Source: JBBRLA01 sp038231615
GTDB lineage: Bacteria; Myxococcota_A; Polyangia; Palsa-1104; JAEUJZ01
DNA length: 8,502 nucleotides
NCBI GenBank assembly: GCA_038231615.1
Contig: JBBRLA010000365.1
Span: forward strand, 1-8,502
Direction: 5' to 3'
A program made the translations under genes and the position numbers. Positions 1 to 7,413 of this stretch are shown piece after piece. Below the pieces are notes generated by a model. That model made no database searches. It saw nothing but the letters and a program-made list of their open reading frames with translations, and was not told the DNA's origin. Every line of letters starts with the position of its first letter. The stretch's first letter is position 1.

Positions 1-63
1 AAGTGTGGCGAGAGGATGAAGCGGGTGGCGACGATCCTGGGCCCGATGGAGATCGCCCGGTAG
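1..63 (+). CDS. Possible C-terminal tail of an IS91-type transposase (5' end outside window)
   Basis: The plus-strand frame starting at base 1 is open for 20 codons and stops at TAG 61-63. It reads KCGERMKRVATILGPMEIAR. This resembles the end of IS91/Y2-type transposases, where a CxxCG zinc-knuckle remnant is followed by a pattern like 'RM..VA.I..P..I'. Those proteins usually run some ten residues further (a segment like 'ILxHLG'), so this copy may end early. The match is from memory of the family pattern over only 20 residues, and most of the gene lies outside the window. It could equally be a chance open frame. The neighbouring hairpin and the broken Rpn nuclease gene make a mobile-element scar plausible but do not prove it. 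Confidence 0.33.
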   Translation, partial: KCGERMKRVATILGPMEIAR

Positions 64-112
64 TGCGAAAACGGTTGTAGGCACGCCCGAGGCCCGGGCA
101 AGGGGCGGGTTC

Positions 113-132
113 AGAATTCCCGGCGGAATTCT
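113..132. repeat. Perfect 8-bp inverted repeat with a 4-nt loop
   Basis: AGAATTCC (113-120) and GGAATTCT (125-132) are exact reverse complements around the loop CGGC. The hairpin lies 19 nt beyond the stop codon of the minus-strand Rpn gene and about 50 nt beyond the stop of the putative transposase tail. Neither strand has a T-run after the stem, so it is not a classical intrinsic terminator. It could still slow polymerase or protect an mRNA 3' end. It could also be the terminal hairpin of an IS91-like element. The structure is certain; its role is a guess. Confidence 0.6.
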
Positions 133-151
133 ACATCTGCGGCCCGCGGCT

Positions 152-1226
152 TCAGCGAGCCTGGCACAAGGCGGTCACTTGCGCCTGTGCCTCAGCCTGA
201 TCGAAAGCGCCGACGATGACTGTGGAGATTCTCTCGAGCACGGCCACGTCGGTCACTGCATCTAGCTGCGCGGCGACAATCGGAGGCAGGGGGCCGAAGC
301 GGCCGGTCCAGACCCCGCTGACCATCCGTCTCGCCACCTGCCGCGTGCGCTCTTCGCCGCGCTCTTCGGCACGTTCTTCGCCGCGCTTTTCGCCGCGTTC
401 TTCGCCGCGCTTTTCGCCGCGCTTTTCGCCGCGCTTTTCGCCGCGCTTTTCTGCTTTTTCGAGCCAGGTCACACTGACCTCCTTGACGACCCGGTTCTGC
501 CCTTCATCGAGCCGCCTTTGGTATTCTTTCTGTTCCGCCGGGCTGAGTTCTGCATAAGCCTTGACGCTGTTGAGTAGCAGGATCTGCTTGGCCTCTTCAA
601 GTTCAGCATGAATGATTCGTCGCTCGCAGGCAAGTTGCAGCTCGACCTTGCTTCGTTGACCTCGCAGCATGCGGATGGCCAGCGCCCAGCCCAGCGGGTT
701 CTTGGCTCGCAGGAATTTGTTCGCCGACACGGAGGCCACCCCGAACTGGCGGTAGCGCACGCTCAGCACCGGCTCGCCTAGCGGCGCTAGCCGAAACTCC
801 TCGGTGGTCAGCCCGCCTGTCGCCTGCCGAGAGAAGGTCACCACCAGCGGGATCACCGGAATCTGGTGCCGCAGCCACAGCGTCATCACGTAGTTGCCCA
901 TCCGCTGGGCATGCAGCGCCCGGGTCCGCTTCTTCGGCTCGCGCTCTTCCACCTCGGTGTGGATCAGCACCAGGCGACAGTCTCCATCGGTGGTGGGAAT
1001 CTCGCAGACGAGGTCCAGGCGGTAGCCGCGTCCGCCAAGCAGGTCCACATAGGTCTCCTTGTCGAGGAAGTGGCACTTGTCGAAGCGCAGCCTGGGTACC
1101 AAGTCGGGATGGGGTCATCTCCAAAAGTTCGCGCAGGAAGGCGCGGAACAGGGTCTTGTAATGCTGGTCGTTGTCCTTGCGATGGCGGGCTCGCGCAGGC
1201 TTTTGGAGCGGTCGGGTCTGGGTCAT
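152..1226 (-). pseudogene. Rpn-family PD-(D/E)XK nuclease with DUF4351-like tail, split by a +1 frameshift
   Basis: Two overlapping frames together make one protein of the Rpn/YhgA-like family (recombination-promoting nuclease, annotated as putative transposase). The first frame starts at ATG 1226 and gives the N-terminal segment with HYKTLFRAFLRELLE. The second, entered near 1111, continues to the stop at 152. Removing one base from the GGGG run at 1111-1114 joins them as ELLEMTHPDLVPRLRF, a normal-looking family junction, and gives 357 residues, a typical length. In the repaired protein the nuclease core has RLDLV (D71) and HTEVE (E91, E93). A charged RGEK/RGEE repeat spans about 257-293, and a DUF4351-like end (RFGPLPPIV, about 309-317) follows. 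The start is supported by AGGGGG at 1231-1236. Without repair only 152-1102 could be made, from a TTG start, lacking the conserved N-terminus. It is either a decayed gene or a base-calling error. It is the last gene of the minus-strand block. Confidence 0.85.
348..443. repeat. 12-bp tandem repeat, 8 units, inside the Rpn nuclease gene
   Basis: Eight consecutive 12-bp units occupy 348-443, with plus-strand consensus CGCTTTTCGCCG and variants CGTTCTTCGCCG and CGCTCTTCGGCA. A degenerate ninth unit follows at 444-455. Read on the minus strand, each unit encodes four residues of the RGEK/RGEE type, giving a highly charged, probably helical or extended linker between the nuclease core and the C-terminal DUF4351-like domain. 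The unit length is a multiple of three, so gain or loss of a unit keeps the frame. Three consecutive units (408-443) are identical, which suggests recent expansion by slippage. Similar RGE-rich linkers are common in this family. Confidence 0.92.
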
Positions 1227-1230
1227 GCTG

Positions 1231-1236
1231 CCCCCT
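1231..1236 (-). promoter_or_regulatory. Ribosome binding site of the Rpn nuclease gene
   Basis: On the minus strand this reads AGGGGG, four bases before the ATG at 1226-1224. It supports that ATG as the true start, and therefore the view that the N-terminal frame belongs to the gene and is broken downstream at 1111-1114. Confidence 0.55.
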
Positions 1237-1257
1237 GGATGGAGTTGGATTGGGCCC

Positions 1258-1935
1258 TCAGCCCGCCGTTTCCGCGCCGAGCTTCTGCAAGACTTCGCGA
1301 TACCACGACACGGTGCGCTCGGTGCGGTCGCCCAGCTCGACGCTGCCCCACACCAGGGAGAGCGTGCACCGCGTCTCCCCGCGGGTCTTGGTGCGCTGCG
1401 CGTCCTTCACCCCGTTGGCGCAGGGACCGTCCGCGTCGAAGAGGCAGAGCAGCCCAGCCACGTCGATGGTCTGCCCCGAGACGTTGAACAGGTAGCCCTG
1501 CCCTTCCCGACCCAACCCCACCGCGAGCGGCGGTCGCAAAAGGTCTAAATCCACCACGCTGATCGGCAGCCCGCTGTGCAGCGATACCGCGTTGCACCCG
1601 TCCACCGCCTGGTTGATCGACGCAAGCTGCCCATCCGTGGCCGCGGCAGTGATGCGCAGATACTCCGAAGCGGGCTTGCCGCGCCCGGTGGGCTTGTAGC
1701 CGCCCTTGCGCAGGAGGTTCCGCACTACCGCGCGCACCGAGTCGTCCGCGTGCAGCGGGGCCTCCGCGCCCAAGGAGAGCAGCCCGCGCAGCCACTCCGG
1801 CGAGGTCAGTTCGGAAAGGGGCGCCGGGAAAACGGTGACGAAGACCCCCAGGCGCAGGAGGGGATTGTGTTCGACGTGGATCGCTTGCGAAGCGCCAAGC
1901 GCCGCGGTGATTGAAGGGTTCGCGGGCGTGGTCAT
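1258..1935 (-). CDS. Free-standing B3/4-domain protein (PheRS beta-chain B3/4-like)
   Basis: This 225-residue protein matches the B3/4 fold found in the beta chain of phenylalanyl-tRNA synthetase, where it edits mischarged tRNA. It also occurs as a stand-alone protein of uncertain role. Family-like segments are GYKPTGRGKPASEYL (about 79-93), INQAVDGCNAVSLHSGLPI (about 107-125), VVDLD (127-131) and the late DAQRTKTRGETR (about 178-189). There is no signal peptide, so it is probably cytoplasmic. ATG 1935 is chosen because the longer in-frame extension to 2052 lies entirely inside the upstream lipoprotein gene and is arginine/glycine-rich in the manner of a shadow frame. The start is 11 nt after the stop of that gene, with only a weak Shine-Dalgarno, so translational coupling is likely. 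A function in hydrolysing misacylated tRNA or a related amino-acid adduct is inferred from the fold only. Confidence 0.85.
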   Translation of the reverse strand: MTTPANPSITAALGASQAIHVEHNPLLRLGVFVTVFPAPLSELTSPEWLRGLLSLGAEAPLHADDSVRAVVRNLLRKGGYKPTGRGKPASEYLRITAAATDGQLASINQAVDGCNAVSLHSGLPISVVDLDLLRPPLAVGLGREGQGYLFNVSGQTIDVAGLLCLFDADGPCANGVKDAQRTKTRGETRCTLSLVWGSVELGDRTERTVSWYREVLQKLGAETAG

Positions 1936-1946
1936 GCCTGAAGCTA

Positions 1947-3320
1947 TCAGCCTGCCGTCCCGGGCGCCAGTAGATCGATGGTCCCGCCCGCGCAGTTCCG
2001 CTTGACCAGCGAGCCCGCCCGGTCCCAGGTCAGCAGCACGCCGCCGCTCCACAGCGCCGCCCCGAAGCTCACCGCGCCGTTGGTGGCCAGCGAAAGCGCC
2101 TCGGCAAGCGAGAACGACGCCCCTTCCGCCTGGGGGTCTAGCACCGCCCGCAGGCCGCGCTCGCCCTGCAGCTCGACGCGCAGCTTGCCGCCGTCACAAC
2201 GCACGGCGGTCTTCTTTATCCGCGGCCAGGGTGAAGTGCTAAACTCGTCCCGGCCGTTGGTGTCGGCGCCGAGCAGGACGGACTTCCACACCGTGGCATG
2301 AAGCCCCTGCCCCTCCTTGGGCCCCCGGGCCCGGCTGCTCTGGCCCACGATGAGTGCCGAGTCGCCCGTCCACAAGAGCGCGTCGTGCCGCGCCTGCGGC
2401 AGGATGGTGTCCAGCCCCGGCTCTCCCGGGTTCGGCAAGAGGATCGCCTCCACCTGCGGTTTGTGGGCTGCTGACTGCACATTGGCGGTGATGAGGACCG
2501 TGCGCTCGGTGGTGACCGCGGAGAAGAGGATGTCGGCATCGGCGGCGGTGCCCTGCGAAAGGTCCTCGGCGCTCCGGTGGTGCTCCAGCCGGATGTCGGT
2601 GACCACCATCGGGGTGGCCCCCGGCGCCAGGCGCTGCACCACCAGGTCCGGGCACAGTTCCAGCCCCGTCGGGGATCCTGCGGTCTCTGGCACCGCGGTT
2701 CGATCGCAGGGCTCCTTCTTGCCCGCCATGTGGACCACGACCGCCCCCCGCGGCTCACGCAGGAGCGCGAAGTGGCACGGCGCGTGGTCCTCGGTCCCCA
2801 GGTCCGCCTTCCCCTCGATGCTCCCCCAGTCGCTGACCCAGAGCACGCCGAAGAAGATCGCGCCCTTGTCGTTCTCGCTGCACCACACCACCGCCGAGCG
2901 ATCGATGACCGGGACAGCGGCAATCTGCCGGATGATGCCGGGCACGGTGTGCAGCACCCGGGTCGGGCCGGAGAGTGCCCCTTTGGGGCTCAGGCGCCGC
3001 CAGTCGATCTCCGTGCGCCCGTGCTCCGCCGGGAAGGCCGAGACCATCATCACCCCCCCCTCGATCGGCGAGAACGACACCGGCCCGGCGAGCCCGAAAA
3101 GGGACCGCGACACCTCGGGCGCCGCCTCCTCGATGGGCCGTGCGGCCCGCTTCGCCGCGACGGGCTTGCCCCCTGGCTTCTGCACGGGGACCTCGACGGT
3201 CGCGCCAGGCGCCGGGGCCTGCTTCTCGCCGCGAGTACACGAATTCAACAGGGGCAGCGCGAACAGGATTCCGGACAGGAGCAGGGGGTAAAGGAAGTGG
3301 GACAGACGTGGTGGCCGCAT
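1947..3320 (-). CDS. Predicted lipoprotein of unknown function
   Basis: The 457-residue product starts with a lipoprotein signal peptide: basic RPPR, a hydrophobic run (about 8-24), then the lipobox LNSC with C28 as the lipidation site. Thr at +2 argues for outer-membrane sorting. Residues 30-70 form a Pro/Ala/Lys-rich, probably disordered linker. The rest alternates short hydrophobic strands with polar turns (AVVWCSEN near 143-150, GAVVVHMAG 192-200, DALLWTGDSALIVG 313-326, GGVLLTWD 426-433). That rhythm suggests an all-beta, possibly propeller-like, periplasmic domain; this is inference. Six cysteines follow the lipobox (147, 182, 205, 223, 375, 443), an even number compatible with disulfides. 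I do not recognise the family. The start has a strong ribosome binding site (3330-3336). The gene ends 11 nt before the B3/4 gene, so the two are probably co-expressed. Confidence 0.82.
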   Translation of the reverse strand: MRPPRLSHFLYPLLLSGILFALPLLNSCTRGEKQAPAPGATVEVPVQKPGGKPVAAKRAARPIEEAAPEVSRSLFGLAGPVSFSPIEGGVMMVSAFPAEHGRTEIDWRRLSPKGALSGPTRVLHTVPGIIRQIAAVPVIDRSAVVWCSENDKGAIFFGVLWVSDWGSIEGKADLGTEDHAPCHFALLREPRGAVVVHMAGKKEPCDRTAVPETAGSPTGLELCPDLVVQRLAPGATPMVVTDIRLEHHRSAEDLSQGTAADADILFSAVTTERTVLITANVQSAAHKPQVEAILLPNPGEPGLDTILPQARHDALLWTGDSALIVGQSSRARGPKEGQGLHATVWKSVLLGADTNGRDEFSTSPWPRIKKTAVRCDGGKLRVELQGERGLRAVLDPQAEGASFSLAEALSLATNGAVSFGAALWSGGVLLTWDRAGSLVKRNCAGGTIDLLAPGTAG

Positions 3321-3329
3321 GGGGTCGCA

Positions 3330-3336
3330 CCCTCCT
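3330..3336 (-). promoter_or_regulatory. Strong Shine-Dalgarno of the lipoprotein gene
   Basis: The minus strand reads AGGAGGG, nine bases before the ATG at 3320-3318. This near-ideal site fixes the lipoprotein start and therefore its signal peptide. Confidence 0.75.
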
Positions 3337-3346
3337 CTCCCGATTC

Positions 3347-3352
3347 ATCATA
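3347..3352 (-). promoter_or_regulatory. Possible -10 element before the lipoprotein gene
   Basis: The minus strand reads TATGAT in the 88-nt gap between the acyltransferase stop and the lipoprotein start. A transcript beginning about seven bases downstream would start just before the ribosome binding site. No good -35 box is visible at the expected distance, so this is a weak call. Read-through from the acyltransferase gene is an alternative. Confidence 0.25.
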
Positions 3353-3408
3353 CCAAATGGGTGCGGCGGTTACTCTCCTTACTCTGGCATCAGAAGGATG
3401 AGCCTCGG

Positions 3409-4158
3409 TCAGGAGGAGAAAAGGGCCAGGCGATCGGCGCGAAGGCGCGCCAGGTCGGTCGCAAAGAGAGCGCGCAGGGACTCGGTCTCGGCGGCCACGG
3501 TCTCAGCGGTCAGTCCAGTCGTTGGCCGGGGGGGCAGGAACCGGACCATCACATGGCCTTTTGTGGAGGTGACCTGGCCCGGCGGATGCAGTTCGAATGT
3601 GCCGGCGATGAGCATGGGAACGATAGGCGCGTGGCTGGACAAGGCAAGGTGCAGAGCGCCTTTCTTGAAGGGCAAGAGTTCACCGGACAGGCCGCGCGTG
3701 CCTTCGGGGGCGATGAAGACGGTGAGCCGCTCCCTGGCCATGCGGGCGCCTGCCCGGTCCATGATTCGACGGGCGCGGGCGCTGCTGCCGCGGTCGATGA
3801 GCAGCAGACCCAGCAAATACACGGCCAGGCCCAGCACCGGGTAGTAGATGACTTCCCGCTTGAGCGCAGCCACGCTGCCCGGCGGCATCACCGCGGTCAC
3901 CAGAAAAGCGTCAAGGAGCGAGCTGTGATTGAACGTCACGATCTTCATCGCGTCGGTCTGTAGGTGCTCGGCGCCCTGCACCTCATAGGTGATGCCAGCC
4001 AGGCGCAACATGGTCTTTCCCCAGAACCGCAGCACCCAGGGCGAGAGCCGCCGAGACAAGAGCCCCAGCGTCAACAGCATCAGGACGGAAGCAAAGATGC
4101 CATAGCCCATGATGAATGCCCAGCTTCCGACAATCTGCCACAGGGCACGAAGACGCAT
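3409..4158 (-). CDS. plsC: 1-acyl-sn-glycerol-3-phosphate acyltransferase family protein (PlsC-like)
   Basis: This 249-residue enzyme carries all the blocks of the LPLAT/PlsC family, which moves an acyl chain from acyl-ACP or acyl-CoA to lysophosphatidic acid to make phosphatidic acid at the inner membrane. Visible are the catalytic HX4D box NHSSLLD (H78, D83), block II GLLLIDR (117-123), the substrate-binding block FIAPEGTR (148-155) and block IV APIVPMLIAG (177-186). A hydrophobic segment at about 10-34 should anchor it, and 106-121 may lie on or in the membrane. Length and motif spacing are normal. The start is the first ATG of the frame; no clear Shine-Dalgarno precedes it, so M17 is a possible but less likely alternative because it would cut the anchor. 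It is transcribed divergently from gcvT. Genomes often hold several such paralogues, so the symbol denotes the family and not necessarily the housekeeping copy. Confidence 0.94.
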   Translation of the reverse strand: MRLRALWQIVGSWAFIMGYGIFASVLMLLTLGLLSRRLSPWVLRFWGKTMLRLAGITYEVQGAEHLQTDAMKIVTFNHSSLLDAFLVTAVMPPGSVAALKREVIYYPVLGLAVYLLGLLLIDRGSSARARRIMDRAGARMARERLTVFIAPEGTRGLSGELLPFKKGALHLALSSHAPIVPMLIAGTFELHPPGQVTSTKGHVMVRFLPPRPTTGLTAETVAAETESLRALFATDLARLRADRLALFSS

Positions 4159-4215
4159 GGGCCGATTGTGTACGATTTGCCCCCGACCGCGTCACGGAAA
4201 AAAGCTGCCGCGGCC

Positions 4216-4268
4216 CCACCCCATGGATGGCGCTCGATTCCCGGCTGGCGAGCTCTTCCAAGGGGTGG
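4216..4268. repeat. Imperfect 11-bp inverted repeat in the divergent promoter region
   Basis: CCACCCCATGG (4216-4226) pairs with CCAAGGGGTGG (4258-4268) as an inverted repeat, 10 of 11 positions, with 31 nt between the arms. It lies between the leftward acyltransferase start and the rightward gcv promoter, about 25 nt upstream of the -35 box. It could be a regulator binding pair or a chance GC-rich repeat; there is no further support. Confidence 0.35.
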
Positions 4269-4292
4269 AATCGGCCCCAGCGGCGCATGCCC

Positions 4293-4320
4293 TTGACCGT
4301 CCCGGTCGCATCCGTATGAT
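4293..4320 (+). promoter_or_regulatory. Sigma-70-type promoter of the gcv operon
   Basis: TTGACC (4293-4298) and TATGAT (4315-4320) each match the -35 and -10 consensus at five of six positions, with a 16-nt spacer. Transcription would begin near 4326. This excludes the in-frame ATG at 4316, which lies inside the -10 box, and all earlier ones. The ATG at 4331 would be almost leaderless. The ATG at 4364 gets a leader of about 38 nt, which favours it as the gcvT start. Confidence 0.62.
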
Positions 4321-4363
4321 TGCCGACCACATGACCACCGAACATCACGCAGCGCCCGGCAGC

Positions 4364-5491
<1,128 letters not shown>

Positions 5492-5508
5492 CACCTGAGA
5501 GGGAGACC

Positions 5509-5901
5509 ATGAGCAGAGAATATCCAGACGATCTTCGCTACACCAAGGAGCACGAGTGGGCCCGCGTCGAGGGCAACGTCGTGACCCTGGGCGTCACCCA
5601 GTTCGCCATCGAGTCGCTGGGGGACATCACCCAGGTGGACCTGCCCAAGGAGGGCGAAGCGGTCAAGCGAGAGGCCGTCATCGGCACCATCGAGTCGGTC
5701 AAAGCGGTCTCCGACGTGTACTCCCCGGTCAGCGGCAAGGTGGTGAAGGTGAACGACCCGCTGGTCGATCAGCCGGAAATGCTGAACGAGGACTGCTACG
5801 ACGAGAGCTGGTTCGTGCAAATCGAGATGTCCCATCCGAAAGAACTGGACGAACTGATGACGGCAGTTCAATACGAACAGTATCTGAAAGAGCAGGCCTA
5901 G
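5509..5901 (+). CDS. gcvH: Glycine cleavage system H-protein (lipoyl carrier)
   Basis: GcvH is the shuttle of the complex: its lipoylated lysine carries the aminomethyl group from P- to T-protein and is reoxidised by L-protein. The 130-residue length is standard. It opens with the typical RYTKEHEWARVEGNVVTLGVT, and the lipoylation site is K65 within ESVKAVSDVYSP. The conserved NDPL and YDESWFVQIE segments follow, giving the full lipoyl-domain fold. GAGAGGGAG just upstream of the ATG serves as ribosome binding site. It sits between gcvT and gcvPA, so stoichiometric co-expression with its partners is expected. Confidence 0.98.
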   Translation: MSREYPDDLRYTKEHEWARVEGNVVTLGVTQFAIESLGDITQVDLPKEGEAVKREAVIGTIESVKAVSDVYSPVSGKVVKVNDPLVDQPEMLNEDCYDESWFVQIEMSHPKELDELMTAVQYEQYLKEQA

Positions 5902-5936
5902 CCCCAGCGGGCGACGCAACCACCCGGCCCGCCGCC

Positions 5937-5942
5937 GAGGAA
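5937..5942 (+). promoter_or_regulatory. Ribosome binding site of gcvPA
   Basis: GAGGAA lies seven bases before the ATG at 5950 and fixes the gcvPA start. The rest of the 48-nt gap after gcvH shows no promoter or terminator. Confidence 0.6.
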
Positions 5943-5949
5943 GCAGCGC

Positions 5950-7413
5950 ATGAGATATATCCCCCATACCGAGGCCGATGTCGCCCAGATGTTGCGCGTC
6001 ATCGGCGCCCCTTCCGTGGACGCCCTCTTCGCCCAGATTCCCCCGGCACTGCGGATGAAGCGGCCCCTGGCCATCGAGGCCCTCGACGAGATCGCCCTGC
6101 TCCGGCACCTCGGGGAGATCAGCGCCCGCAGCCTGCCCGCGGTCGATGGCCCGGAAGGGACAATCTCGTTCCTCGGCGCGGGGGTGGTGCCGCACCACGT
6201 TCCCACCGCCGTCGACGCGCTGCTCATGCGGGCAGAGTGGTACACGTCGTACACGCCCTACCAGCCGGAGATCAGCCAGGGCACGCTCCAGGCGGTCTTC
6301 GAGTTCCAGACGGTGGTGGCCGAACTCTTCGGGCCCGCCGCGGTGCACGGCGAGACGCCGACGCTGGTGGCCAACGCCAGCATGTACGATGGGGCCTCCG
6401 CGGCGGCGGAGGCGGTCCTCATGGCCCGGCGCATCACCTTACGGGATCTGGTGGTGATGTGCGGGGCGGTCCATCCACAGTACCGCGAGACCATCGAGTG
6501 CTACCTGGCCGGGCTGGCTCCGAGTGCGGGGCCAGGGGCGGCGGTGGCGACTGCGAACCCTCACGTCGTTCTGACCGGCCTTCTGCCGGATGGCCGGGTG
6601 GACCTTTCGGCCCTGTCCGCGGCGTTTTCCGGTCACAAGGACGGGGTCGCCTGCGTGGTGGTGCAGACCCCCAACTACCTGGGGGTCGTCGAGGACCTGC
6701 GGCCGATCGCCACCGCCGCCCACGCCCACGGGGCCCTGCTGGTGGTCGCCTGCGCCGAGCCGCTGGCCATGGGGCTCCTGAAACCGCCGGGGTCGTTGGG
6801 GGCGGACATCATCTGCGGCGACGGGCTGGGACTGGCCATCCCGCCGACCCTGGGCGGTCCCGGGGTGGGTCTCTTCGCCGCCCGCACCGAGTTGGTCCGG
6901 CAGATGCCCGGCCGGCTGGTGGGTGAGACCGTCGATGGCGCCGGCAGGCGAGGCTATGTGCTGACCCTGGCCACCCGGGAGCAGCACATCCGGCGGGACA
7001 AGGCGACCTCCAACATCTGCACCAACCATGGACTTATCGCCCTGGCCTTCACCATCCACCTGTGCCTCCTGGGGCGCCGTGGCCTTTCCGAGCTGGCCCG
7101 GTTGAACCTGTCCAAGGCCCGCTACGCCCGGGAGCGGCTGCTGGCGCTGCGCGGCTTCCAGCCGGCAGTAACCGGACCGACCTTCAACGAGTTCGCCGTG
7201 CGGGTGCGCGGGGGCAAGGCAGCGGGGGCGGTAGAGCGCCTGGCCGACCAGGGCATCTTCGCCGGGGTATCCCTGGACCGACCCGGCTTCGCCCTGCCGG
7301 CGCTGGCTGGGGCGCCGCCCGCGGAGGAGACCCTGCTTCTGGCGGTGACCGAGTGCCATCGCAAAGAAGACATCGATCGCCTGGCTCGCGCCCTGGATGA
7401 GGTATGCCCATGA
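5950..7413 (+). CDS. gcvPA: Glycine dehydrogenase (decarboxylating) subunit 1, P-protein N-terminal half
   Basis: In bacteria with a split P-protein, GcvPA pairs with GcvPB to form the PLP-dependent glycine decarboxylase; GcvPA has the fold-type I scaffold but not the PLP lysine. The 487-residue product is slightly above the common 440-460. It contains FLGAGVVPHHVP (74-85; many homologues have YDHYVP in the middle), TPYQPEISQGTLQAVFEF (102-119), ANASMYDGASAAAEA (141-155), QTPNYLG (239-245), GGPGVGLFA (302-310) and ATREQHIRRDKATSNICTN (341-359). The 'GGPYLG' usual in relatives is GGPGVG here, a mild divergence. The stop overlaps the gcvPB start in ATGA, so the two halves are translationally coupled, fitting a 1:1 complex. 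No frame disruption is seen. Confidence 0.97.
   Translation: MRYIPHTEADVAQMLRVIGAPSVDALFAQIPPALRMKRPLAIEALDEIALLRHLGEISARSLPAVDGPEGTISFLGAGVVPHHVPTAVDALLMRAEWYTSYTPYQPEISQGTLQAVFEFQTVVAELFGPAAVHGETPTLVANASMYDGASAAAEAVLMARRITLRDLVVMCGAVHPQYRETIECYLAGLAPSAGPGAAVATANPHVVLTGLLPDGRVDLSALSAAFSGHKDGVACVVVQTPNYLGVVEDLRPIATAAHAHGALLVVACAEPLAMGLLKPPGSLGADIICGDGLGLAIPPTLGGPGVGLFAARTELVRQMPGRLVGETVDGAGRRGYVLTLATREQHIRRDKATSNICTNHGLIALAFTIHLCLLGRRGLSELARLNLSKARYARERLLALRGFQPAVTGPTFNEFAVRVRGGKAAGAVERLADQGIFAGVSLDRPGFALPALAGAPPAEETLLLAVTECHRKEDIDRLARALDEVCP

Larger units (their letters stand above)
4159..4363. other. Divergent intergenic region between plsC-like gene and gcvT
   Basis: This 205-bp stretch separates the two gene blocks. 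It holds a rightward sigma-70-type promoter (4293-4320) and an imperfect inverted repeat (4216-4226 with 4258-4268). I looked for the hallmarks of a glycine riboswitch, common ahead of gcvT in other bacteria, and saw none. After the predicted start point only about 38 nt remain before the ATG, too short for one. For the leftward gene only a poor promoter candidate is visible (GTGACG, 17 nt, TACACA on the minus strand). Confidence 0.6.

Noticed and set aside
113..132. Intrinsic terminator for the minus-strand operon
   Set aside because: The stem is perfect, but no T-run follows it on either strand.
348..455. CRISPR array
   Set aside because: The units are directly adjacent 12-mers with no spacers and lie inside a coding frame.
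216..557. 113-codon plus-strand frame rich in SPRFSPRFSPRF repeats
   Set aside because: The repeats are the complement of the RGEK-coding tandem repeat of the Rpn gene, not an independent repeat protein.
1936..2052. Upstream extension of the B3/4 gene to 2052
   Set aside because: It lies wholly within the lipoprotein coding region in another frame, and family resemblance begins after ATG 1935.
2317..3291. 324-codon plus-strand frame opposite the lipoprotein gene
   Set aside because: The minus-strand gene has a strong Shine-Dalgarno, a signal peptide and a lipobox; the plus frame has no such support.
5556..6926. 456-codon plus-strand frame spanning gcvH and gcvPA
   Set aside because: It crosses the boundary of two certain genes in a different frame and is arginine/glycine/proline-rich without motifs.
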